Assembly: GCA_008692225.1 (NCBI GenBank)
Contig: VICG01000004.1
Location: forward strand, 2,516,001-2,580,000
Source: Monilinia fructicola
Taxonomy: Eukaryota; Ascomycota; Leotiomycetes; Helotiales; Sclerotiniaceae
Direction of reading: 5' to 3'
Length of the DNA stretch: 64,000 bases
This document shows positions 48,147 to 58,461 of the stretch, piece after piece; the first letter of the stretch is position 1, and the number at the start of each line of letters is the position of its first letter. The position numbers and the translations under genes were made by a program. The notes beneath the pieces are model-generated. The model was not told the DNA's origin and ran no database searches. It saw only the letters and a list, made by a program, of their open reading frames with translations.

Positions 48147-50052
48147 ATGGAGGGAAGAGCACGAGTTAAGGTGGTATTGCTGGATATCGGTGAGTGATTC
48201 CATGGCTTTCACTCGGGGATTTACGGTTTCTGTTTGTTCCTGTTCCCGTTCTTGCCTTTTCAATCTATCATCCATCTGCAGAGTTTTCCGGCGATGGGAA
48301 TCTTCGGATTACGATGCATCACGTGGGTAGGATGAGAGATTGGAATTGGAAAGGATGTAAGCTGAGAATGGAAATGTGATGGAAGGCTGATAGATTGATT
48401 TTTCCTTCTGCAGAGGGTACAGTGTGTCCAATTTCATTCGTCAAGGATGTGTTGGTAAGTAAATAAAATCCCCTACTCCTTCTCCTCTTTCTACTGGTCA
48501 AGCTCTTTTCCAATTCTCTATGCAAGAAGTCAGAAGTCGCATATTCTTGTTCTTTCTTGCAATGCGCTTTGCGCGGAACAGATAGTTTTGCCTTGCTGGC
48601 GTAGTGACAGCCACGTTCAACGGTGTTAACTGCGATGATCAACTACTGCCTCGATGATATACACCTTGACACTACTGCAGAAAACTGTTGTATTCCGTAA
48701 GCTCAAGCATGCAGAAAGCTTGGGGGCAGGAAACTTGATTTTGGCATAGTCATGTGAGAATTGATGTGCTGTCGTGTTACCAGCCTTCTCTCTCTTGGGG
48801 CTTCTACCGCGCTGTCATTGGTTGGGAGGGCAACGGGCATGGAACCATTCCTATTTGCTTCGCGATTCTCAAGCCAGAGGATGGTGATGGAAGCAGATAG
48901 AAGAGATATCAGAATGGAGATCGCCAGTGTGATGATATTCCAAGTCGAGGTGGACGTGCTTCAATGCAAATGGTCGCCTGCCACGTTTTCAAACATTCCG
49001 TATGGTCAATTCATGCATGGGCCAGCGCTCATAACACTCGCGGGGAAGACTAGAGGTATCTACTGTATCTATGTATGATGGGCTGGGAGCACAATATCCT
49101 AACGATAATCTACCCCACAACACCAGCCTGCTGTTTCATTTTGTTTTACTGCGAAGAAAGCCTCCAATCACCTGAGTTCAGGGTCCTACCCACATACACG
49201 CCACTCGCTTTACCCCGCCATGAGCATGCCCACCCGTACCCGAAACATTTAGACTTGTATCTTTTGGTATCAGTGAGGATGCCAGTATAGTTCATCTGGC
49301 ATGGTCCTTCACAAAATATTGATATCCCATGTAAAAACAAGACCAAGTCACTAACCACCTCATAGTTCCCATACGCCCTCGCGGCTCTCCCAGAAATTCT
49401 TGCCACCCAGTGGGACTCCCCAGCATTCATCCCGTACCGCTCCGCCTTCCCACCCGAACATGCTTCCACCCCTGAAGCACTCATCTCTCACGTCCGCGAT
49501 CTCATGGCTCAAGACCTCAAGATCTCATACCTCAAATCTCTCCAGGGATATCTCTGGCTGCGCGGCTACGAATCGGGCGAGCTAAAATGTCCACTGTTCT
49601 CAGATGTCTACCCAGCTATGAAGAAGTGGAATGAAGATGGTGCGAAGGTTTGTATCTACAGTAGTGGGAGTGTGGCAGCGCAGAAACTTCTGTGGAGGTA
49701 CACCACCGATGGGGATCTGAGAGGTTTGATTTGGAATGGCGTTGATGTGGATGGTGCGGTGGGCATTGAAGGTGGGTATTGGGATACCGTTAATGCGGGG
49801 TTGAAACAGGATAGGACGAGTTATGACAAGATTGCAATGGCGAATAGGGATCTGGGAGAGCTGGGTGAATGGTTATTCTTGAGTGATAATATTAAGGAGG
49901 TGAGGGCGGCAAAGGAAGCGGGGATGAAGAGTTTTGTGGTTGTTCGGGATGGGAACGCGAAGGTCAGTTCAGCGGAGAGGGAGGGCCAAGTGTTGGTGGA
50001 GAGTTTCGGGGAAGTAGAGGGGTTTGTCGAGGTTGCTGGTGAGACGGTATGA
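48147..50052 (+). CDS. UTR4: Enolase-phosphatase E1 (methionine salvage, HAD superfamily)
   Basis: Bifunctional HAD-type phosphatase of the methionine salvage pathway: it enolises and dephosphorylates the diketo-methylthiopentyl phosphate intermediate to acireductone. Exon 1 (48147-48189) encodes MEGRARVKVVLLDI and exon 2 (48414-48454) EGTVCPISFVKDVL; together they make the HAD motif I DIEGT. Exon 3 (49366-50052) begins FPYALAALPEILATQWDSPA and contains LQGYLWLRGYESGELKCPLF, motif II IYSSGS, and the motif III/IV region LFLSDNIKEVRAAKEAGM. The total is 256 residues, normal for fungi, with no frame break. Intron 1 is 224 bases, but intron 2 is 911 bases, exceptional for this genome. Confidence 0.94.
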
Positions 50053-53000
50053 AGGTGACAATCGAATTTAAATATCGATAATGGATAGCAAAATAAAAGT
50101 CCCGGTATCACATTCTCTTTGGTTTGTATGGTTTTAATCGCGCCCACATACTACCTGTCATCTTTGAGTACACTCACAAGATCATAGTGTGACCTCCTTT
50201 CACTATCTATTGGCATGTCACCCTCCCTCTACTACCCACCCGCCAGTCTATTGCTCTCTTTCTTTCCGGCCAGACCTATCTCCATGAAACCCAATTCCCC
50301 CAATTGCACAGCACCCAGCGAACGGCATTCTTCCCGGATACAAACATCCATTCTCAAAATCCAATTCAAGACGAACAGCAGAATAATCAACCTTTCGTCA
50401 AAGCTTCTTCTACATTGTGTATAATGAATGGATGCACTTGTAAGAGACCAGATTATAGTTCCGAACGATCAACTTTAATCGAGACATAGGATGAACATGC
50501 AGCGTTCACGGACCCATAGATTAAACTTCCAAATTCCCATCCCCCTTTCCAATACGCAATCATTAAGATTTCAAAAACGTCAGATCAAACTTCAGATTCC
50601 GCAACCATAATTCTCATATGAACACTATCTCGTCCCAAGTCGCCATTCAACCTCCAGGCACCATCTACCTCCCTGCACACCCCATATCAGCTACTACAGC
50701 ACCTATCTTTCACCCTTCATGCCCCTCTTTGCGCTCCCTGTTCAGTAGGCAGATAAATCATACATGGCCACCGTATCTCCTCGGTTGAAGCAATATTGTC
50801 GGAAGTTCCCGGGAGTATCTGCTTGGGAGTGGAGAAGCTGAAGTTGGGCGAGGTAAGGGTTCGGATTAAGGTTAAGATTAAGATTGCGGTTCCGGCTGGG
50901 GCTCAGGCTCGGAGTATTCGGAGGGTTGGAGTCATTGTTTGAATGGTGAGTCAGCTTTGGCTTGGTGAGATAGATGGTGAGCGGCTGGTGGTTGGAGTGA
51001 GAGGATTGGTATGGTGGGTAGGGGGAATGGGAGGTTCCATGGGGGTGATTGTAATGGGGGAATTGGGAGATGGGTTAAGAAGTGCTGTATCTTTGCGGAA
51101 TGGGAGGAAATAGTATCATGAGGTTGTGATTTGACTCGGGGTAGAGTAAAATATCGCTCCCGAGAGGAACGGTATGATTTTTAATAGATTCTTTGCTACA
51201 TTTGGAAAGTTAGGTGTATTATTAGTTTCTCCTGAGATGGGCTCAAATATTTGAGGGACAGGTTTCAGAGGATTTCGAGAAATTGTATGGGGATGGAGGA
51301 TCAGTCTTTTGGGTCATAATCAAACTTTGCTTTGGCGGATGGATTGATCTAGAGCTCCAGTGTGTCCAATAGTCTGGAATTTAGTTCGATCTGAGACCTC
51401 TTTTCCAGCCTTGAATCTCCGAGAAGGTTTTACTTATCTGGATGTTGAAAAGCTCCTTGTCACTGGACTGCAGGCTAGTCTCTCGTGGTGATCTAGGCCT
51501 TTCAGTTATGAAACATCAAGGCCTCGGGTAACACTACTGGGGCCGTTATCAGAAGAGCAAGGGCTTGGTTTTTATCATTCTGGTAGTATATATTGGGCTT
51601 CGTTCCAACTGTGGGATGAGTTGGCCAAGTATCCGAACGATAAGTAAAGCTTGAGACTGTGGTGAGCTAACATTTGGGCAGTCGAGCTGTTCTCGCTCTT
51701 GAGTCGGGTGGATTATGAGAAGCTCGACGAAGATGAAGACGCCGAGGAAGATCAAAATCAGGATGGAGACGAATCCAAGAACTCCGCAGAAATAATCAGC
51801 TAGCCTAGCTCTGGCCATAAAATCAACAACTTGAAGGAACCTTGGAAAAGAGAAGAGATTGGGAAGTGATTGGTCTGACCGATATTCTTCAATGACATTT
51901 TATTGATGTTCACCGACGGTAATGATTATAAACATGTGCTTCATATTCTGTTGGCCCCGTAGCTGAACAATAACATTCATCAATGAGTATGATCATGGCG
52001 TTGTACTATGGTTCTCTTTATATTTTGATGATCCTCTGCATTCTCGCCTTGAAGGCAACAATACCATGTTTAACAACATCTAGAAGAACGAGGATGTTAA
52101 TTGTTCAATGTTTAAGAGTGATGTGAAGATTTGAGTGGCTGTGTGATACTGTATGTAGGCTATATATCGTACACATAAGTATCGTCCGAAACCTCTCTGC
52201 GGCATTTCTCAGATGGCCCAGTCTACAGACCAATATTAGGTTGTGAATCAGATGAGAACAATGCAGACCAAAGAAGCATCTCAATATTCCATCAGATATC
52301 TCGGGATTTTTCAGAGGTTCTATGACGACAGATTCTTTGAGACATCTGACAAATACCCTCAGCCGCAACATTTTCCTTTTACGGATACTAATGCCTTGTC
52401 GAAGAAGATATCAATCTCGAGGCTAGTAAGACGTTAGTCCACTACTGCTCATCATTGTAAAAACGTTGAATTCAAGTCTCATTCACCAACTCACAATAGT
52501 TGCAATGTGCTGCAAGATATGACGGCTTGAGAAGTTCCTTGCTGATATTCGATGATGAACCCCCTGATGAATAATTTCTTGCTTTTGTCTTGCCGAACTG
52601 CCGAATTAATGACATATACTTCTTCTGTGTAACTTCAGAGGCATTGGGCATGCAGCTTGTACAAAGGGGTTTAATTTCACAAATGCCAAATTGACAAACG
52701 AAATACAATCTTCTCTCTTCGCCTCGCTGCCGCTGTACTCATAGTTTTGTGACAGGATGACTACCTCACAACAATTGCACAAAATGATGACTTGATATAT
52801 ACATACATAGTCGACAATGTGGAGGGAATTGTGGAAAGTTAAACCTGATAAAGCTCATCTTTTGGGCGTACCGCAACCATTCAATATTTCAAGAATAAGC
52901 ACTCACAGCCAACTTGAATATTCTTGAGATACTAGGAAATGATTCAGATGAGCAATTCAGGAATAGCTCTACAAATTTCGTTCACTCGAGCGATTTTTTA

Positions 53001-53757
53001 TTAGGTTTACATTTGCAAGCTGGTGAGATACTAAAGAATAGTTCAAAGAAGACTGTTTTCATACGAAGATCGAAATTGTATCAACACCATCAAGGCACAA
53101 ACGTATGCTGGTATCTATGCAATATCATTTTCGGCCCATATGTATTGGGATGATGTAATTATGTAGATCTCCCGTGGGCTGCATTCATGTTCATGGCCTA
53201 ATCCATGTTAGACCGGCAATTAAACTTAGTTTTGCACGCTGGGCTCGTCTTGAGTATTTAATGTATCTGTTTGAAAGATACCATGGGGCTATTTTCCCAT
53301 CAAAAAGCTCGGCCTCAACTGAGGGCATGGACTTCATATTCTACTTTGAATAACAATGAGTCTATGCCACAAGTTTTGGAAAATGTATTTGGAATGTTTA
53401 TTTACGGAAAGCTGTTTGTGATTTAAAGATATATATAGAATAAGTTGACACTGCAGAATAAAGCCGGAAAGTCTACTAGTCCTGATTGGAGTCCGACAAC
53501 AAGGACTCTGTGATTCTCGAATGGATATGAAACATCCAATCTATATCAGAAGCCTTGAATCATTTGCATGTTGAGATTGTTGGAAATATCAAGTCAAGAG
53601 ATTTGCCTTTTAAATCTGTATTACAGTCCACTGCTAACGAGCTACGTCAGGGAAACAGCGATTATTACATGCCCTTCCAACAACTGGAAAATCAACTATC
53701 GGGCGAAGATGAACTTGATTTTTATCTGTGAGACATAGAACATGGTTGAAGTGGAAA
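50053..53757. other. Gene-poor region downstream of enolase-phosphatase
   Basis: No gene is confidently supported. The plus strand is G/T-rich from about 50820 to 51300 (GGTTAAGATTAAGATTG-type units near 50870-50890). A minus-strand frame with one hydrophobic segment (51549-51818) is listed separately at low confidence. Other frames (52105-52371, 52472-52708, 52914-53153) show no conserved blocks. Confidence 0.4.
51549..51818 (-). CDS. Candidate small single-span membrane protein
   Basis: An 89-codon frame starts MARARLADYFCGVLGF and contains one long hydrophobic stretch (about residues 9-35, SILILIFLGVFIFVELLI) followed by a polar tail. The pattern would fit a small one-pass membrane protein, but I recognise no family, see no intron that would extend it, and the start context is weak. 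It may be chance. Confidence 0.2.
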   Translation of the reverse strand: MARARLADYFCGVLGFVSILILIFLGVFIFVELLIIHPTQEREQLDCPNVSSPQSQALLIVRILGQLIPQLERSPIYTTRMIKTKPLLF

Positions 53758-53759
53758 TA

Positions 53760-53952
53760 CAGTGTCCCCCCCCCTGAATAAAGGGCAAAAATGGGTATGA
53801 CCCACAATCTCTTTATTTTGCTGGCGACGACGACGCATAGGCCAATCGAAGAATATTCCAGTAGATTCTATTGGTCAAGATACCTCTGAATTACTTATAT
53901 AATACTGGTGGGTATACCCATAATTTTACCCTTAATTCAGGGGAGGGGACTG
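53760..53952. mobile_element. 193-base MITE with inverted repeats and TA target duplication
   Basis: The ends are inverted repeats of about 45 bases: the left begins CAGTGTCCCC, and the right, on the complement, CAGTCCCCTCCCC. Shared blocks follow in order: CCCCTGAAT, AAGGG, TATGGGTAT or ATGGGTAT, and ACCCAC. A TA dinucleotide flanks each end (53758-53759 and 53953-53954). The CAGT termini with TA duplication are typical of Tc1/mariner-type elements, and the size with no coding capacity makes it a non-autonomous MITE. The frame at 53871-54161 partly reads its right arm and is not a gene. Confidence 0.75.
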
Positions 53953-53954
53953 TA

Positions 53955-56530
53955 TGTATGAGATGTTTGGGGTGTTGTCCGGTACTGGGACTGATCTGCC
54001 CAGCTACCCGTGGGGTCAATTCGGGACCAAAGTGGCCGTCAGTGAAAGATACAAATTTATTCTTAACAAACAGCTACTTGAAAAATCGTGAAGTTGGGCA
54101 AACGATCCATTCAAATGAAGATGTGATATTTTGCGGCTTGAAAGAGAGAACACGTCCCTAATTGCGTTAGCATATGGGGCCACGTGGAGACCTGCAGGGA
54201 AGAATTGCAAGGGGGCGGAGAATGAAACTGACTTGTGATCAGGTACTGTGGAGATCTCGGAAGGTCATGACTGGGTATCAGTGGAACGTTCAGGATAGGG
54301 TGGAATAATCTTTACAGTATGGATCTGGAGAATTACAGTAGGAATAGTGTCGGGTTAGATGAGAAGAACATTCGACACGGTAGGGAACGCCAAATCCAAG
54401 TGTAGATAGGGCTAGAAAGGAGTTAGGTAAATTCATGCAGGTGCTTCAAACCCTGAGAATTCCAAGTGAATTAACATTGAAAAGAGAAGCAGAAGAATGA
54501 AGCCTTTGTAAAGTCATAGAGAGTATGGTCTGCGTTCTAATGCAAACAAGTCTTGTTAATGCCCGCACAGACGAACGGACCATCGTGGCACGGAAACTAG
54601 ACAAGCGAGAACTTTTTAAGGAGGAGCTGGTTGAAGTTAAAACACATTTGATAATTGAGTTTGCCGCCATTGTAATGTGTTATTCCCAAAAAGGATAATT
54701 TTGTCGAGATTAACTATCTCTTCCAGATAATATGATAGTCCTGCTAATAGTTTTATCACGTGACCAAGCACTAAGGATTCTCGAAACATCTAGTTTCAAG
54801 TCAGTGGGACAGCTACGTCGACATGTTGACAACTTGCACTGACCATCATCATAATGATGTGTAAGGATTTCCAGAATTTGACTTCAAAAAATGAAGAGAT
54901 CATGTATATGCCATGGCTCGTGGTAGAGAGCTCTTGACTGATTTAAGATCTTCTCGAAGCATTCTATCTGTCCATATTTCAAGACTTCAAGACTTGGATT
55001 TGGGAGTTCAATAGATCATTGTTCATGCAACTAGCAGATTGAGAAGTTAAGTAGACCAAACACTGAACCGCGACCACACACTTACTTGTCGTACAGTAGC
55101 GTTATTTCGCGTGACATGGAGTATGAGAGGCTTAAGATAATTATGCACCGGTGGCAGCCCCACTGACAAAGTGCCACGAGTGGCCGATAGTGAGGGCTGA
55201 CGCGAAGAATTTTCTCGAGACATGATCCACTGCCACGGAAAGCTACTGTATCTTCAACGGGACTTTGTTTCCTACTGTAAAGCCTAAAGATCCATGAAAT
55301 CATGCATGAGATGATGCACGCAAATATTCACAAGCACCGAAGAGACCTTAGCGAGGCTGGGGCGGCTAATGACCTGGATTAACTTTTGTGGCATGAGATT
55401 AATTCAATGGCGCAAAGTACTGTACATGGGTGTGGTGTATGACAAGCCGGTATGTCTACTCATGTTGTCCGGCATCAAACATACATCGATGTTGTTCCGA
55501 CATGAAGAGGTGGCTGGCACAGTGAATCACCATATGCGCCGGAAGTTTCACGCCATGTTCCGAGAATCAGAAGAGTTGGCCAAGAAAATATACGCTGTAT
55601 CTCATGCAACTGACCAAAATCAGAAGGCTGTTAGGATATTGTAGCCGTCAGGCAACAGCAGATATGCCGGGTATAGTACAGCTTACTAGGCGTGCCAGTA
55701 GGTATACTTATGCCTACCGAGAGTGGCTGTTGCATTGAACCTTTTCTGCAATGTAGGGCGTTTGTTATACCACGGCACTTTCTTTGGTGGCTTTGGAGTG
55801 TCTCATGAAGATGTGGCGTTCAACAGTGGCCCGTTTTGCTTCCAAATTCTTGCACAACTTTTTGATGACCTTGCTCATGCGGTCCTAAGTTTAGATTGAA
55901 GCATTGCAAGCACTAGTGCTACGTCACCTGAAATCTTTCTCCAATACGTTGTGGGGAGATTCCGACCATTTGTTACAACGTTGACCATGTTACAACAGGT
56001 GCCGGGACCTCGAGTTGAGAGCCAACCAATCCTTCGTCATTGATGTGAGGATTTTAAGCGCGAAGATCATCTCCCGGGGCAGGGAATATAGTGCGTCGAA
56101 TATTTGGTGCTTCCCATGACGCTATCCTCCTTTCACTCTTGCAGTATGTATAGAATACTATGGATCTAGCTGAAAGTAACAAGTTCGACATGTCGATCGC
56201 GGAATTAAACGATTCCATAGCTTATTCAAACCCTCGTCTATGACCCATCAGTATGACCCGCTCCAGAGGTTGGTCCATGCTAATGCCAGCCTTCATGACC
56301 TGTTTATCGATATATAATGTTATGGATTATGCCTACTATAAATATGGAGCTGAAGTTGATATTCCTGTTATCTTTGGCCTGATAATTGTCTATTTCCTCA
56401 GTTGTAGCATATCATCCGGAAGAGTTCATCGCGGGAGGAAGGACCTTCTAACGTGGCACCCTTTTTTGGGCGTTTAGCTAACAAATCAGGTCAATTTGGA
56501 TATACTATGCCTCGTAAAGTAAAAGATTAC
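53955..56530. other. Gene-poor region right of the MITE
   Basis: No gene is recognised. Open frames such as 55369-55644 plus (starting MTWINFCGMRLIQWRKVLYM) are moderately long, but I see no conserved domain and no extension by splicing. A TATCACGTGACC site lies near 54756-54767. The region reads like decayed unique sequence, possibly old gene or transposon remains, without anything that identifies it. Confidence 0.4.
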
Positions 56531-58461
56531 CTAGGTATCCTTCCAAACATCACGGTATCTCGCCCACTCCTCAAACCCTAGGAAATTAGTTAGCTTTGTG
56601 GCAGTTAGACTAAAATGAAGCTTACCTAGTCGTTTTAGTTCATCCACATCTTTTGCTACGCCATCAAAAAACATTCTCCTCATCCCTTGACGGTATAGCT
56701 TTTTAACACAAGCATCTAATAACTCAGGGATGATTGGCGACTCTTTTCTTTGTGCTGCAGAGTACATTAGTATTGTTGACATAATAATAGCTCGAGTTAC
56801 TTACGAGAAACGCAGATACATGTAACTCCGCCAACATCATGGCCAATTCGCCCCGCCCATGGTAAATTGGAAGAAATTGAACTACCACAAGATGGAGTGT
56901 ATGTAAGCGCCGTCGCAATAATTTTATCTCCCTCTAAGCATAATACAATATCTTTCACGTTAGGGACGTTCATCAGAGCAAGGTACTGATCATACCATCC
57001 CATGTTGCTTTGTTTTATTGATGCTTCTTCAACCAAACGAAGTACTTTATCCATATCGTCCTGTACACTCTGTCGATAATTAAAGCATTCTTGCTGTTGA
57101 TTCTGCCGATAATTCCATTTTGTAAAGTCCAGGATCAAATCGTACACAGATTGGCCCTGTCCTTGTAACTTCTTATTGAGTGTCCAGCCCCTTCGGCGAA
57201 ACCACTCGTCACTTGGAGTCAAATTCGGAGATAGAGAATGAAGTGGGCCAAGTAAGAGTCTCGGAAAAGTACTCCCGAGTTGGAGACGGATGACCCCTCG
57301 TGTGCTTCTAAGTTGTCCAACGGCATGATTATGAAGACTAAGGCCGATACCTTGCCGTCGAAACGTTTTTTCAACTAGAAGTATTGCCAACGACGCAATA
57401 AGTCTCTCCCCTTCTTGATCAACGTACGAAAGGTATGTAGCACAGAACCCTAGGACTTCGCTACCTCTAGGATCGCGAACCACGTAATGTTTTGCATAAC
57501 CGGGGCGGCGAAGGAGTGACGTGAAAGCTTCAATGTCGATAGAAAACCGGGCGTCAAGATTATCAGTCCATAATTTGAGGACACTCGATACGTCCCTAGT
57601 TTCATTCCATTGGTCAACAGCCCAAAGCTTTGGTCTTACTGCCTCAGTCGTGCCGGATCCCGAACTAGCTAGACCTACTTTAGAATTGGGTTCACGCTCT
57701 CCAAAGATCACTGCAGCTGCAGCTTCCATTTCCTCTGCAGTGTATCCGGAAGTTAGAATGACTGTGGGGAAGGGGATCGACTCTCGCATATTTGTTCCAT
57801 CACCGCATACCATAATGATGCTACGACGTCGTGAAATTAGTAATGGTTTGCTTAAGTAAGACTTTCGGAGGAAAACGGGAAATTGAGGCCGTGTAGGAAA
57901 ATACAGGAAAATCAAGATAGGAGACCTTCAGATATAACTGAAAATCAAGAACGGCGGCTTAAAGAAACAAATTGGGCATACCAAGGCTTGTGGTCGCGGA
58001 CTGCAAATAGGATTTCTGCAAATTCGAGTTGGAGTTGATGCCCAGGTCGATCCACGAAACATAAAATAATGATATGGCTCCTCTTTATGAATCCCAGATG
58101 AGTGGAGGTTATGCCATTTCTGCGTGAATTAGTCTCAGCGTCGTTGAGCAGGATGTGTTACTTGCCTTTGTGTGTAGGGGATATGACGGACTTTCGCATG
58201 TCTCTTGGCTAGAGAGCGTCCAAAGCACTCAAAAGGATCACTCGTGTCTGTGACATCTCGACTGACCGGTACAACGACCGGAGTGAGAAGGACAAGGACG
58301 TCTGATTCACGAAGCGATCGGATTTTTGTTAAGGAACCCGCGGAATCTCTCAATATCGTAGCTGATACATCGCCTGTGTCTGGCAGTTCTTCTGATATAC
58401 CTGAAGAGGCAGAAACAGATCCTTCGTCAATATCCCTGGGTACAGTCAGAACGCTTATCAT
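56531..58461 (-). CDS. GNAT acetyltransferase fused to the C-terminal part of a GH3-type hexosaminidase; GH3 catalytic domain missing
   Basis: Five exons fit without frame breaks: 58166-58461, 57982-58119, 56805-57820, 56626-56754 and 56531-56577. The first part (residues 1 to about 180) reads ESDVLVLLTPVVVP, FECFGRSLAKRHAKVRHIPY, GITSTHLGFIKRSHIIIL, then VILTSGYTAEEMEAAAAVIF. This resembles the C-terminal sub-domain of fungal GH3 beta-N-acetylglucosaminidases, which are known in fungi joined to a GNAT domain. A GNAT domain follows, with the acetyl-CoA loop FRRQGIGLSLH after a strand LIASLAILLVEK, and a second GNAT-like half ends FEEWARYRDVWKDT. No GH3 barrel is seen upstream. Intron 1 (58120-58165) uses a GC donor (AG|GCAAGT). 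The start is uncertain: an ATG at 58543 in another frame is an alternative. GNAT is firm; the GH3 origin is inferred. Confidence 0.7.

Noticed and set aside
48761..49078. 106-codon frame inside the long intron of the enolase-phosphatase gene
   Set aside because: No conserved motif, no start context or splice structure; kept only as part of the long-intron observation.
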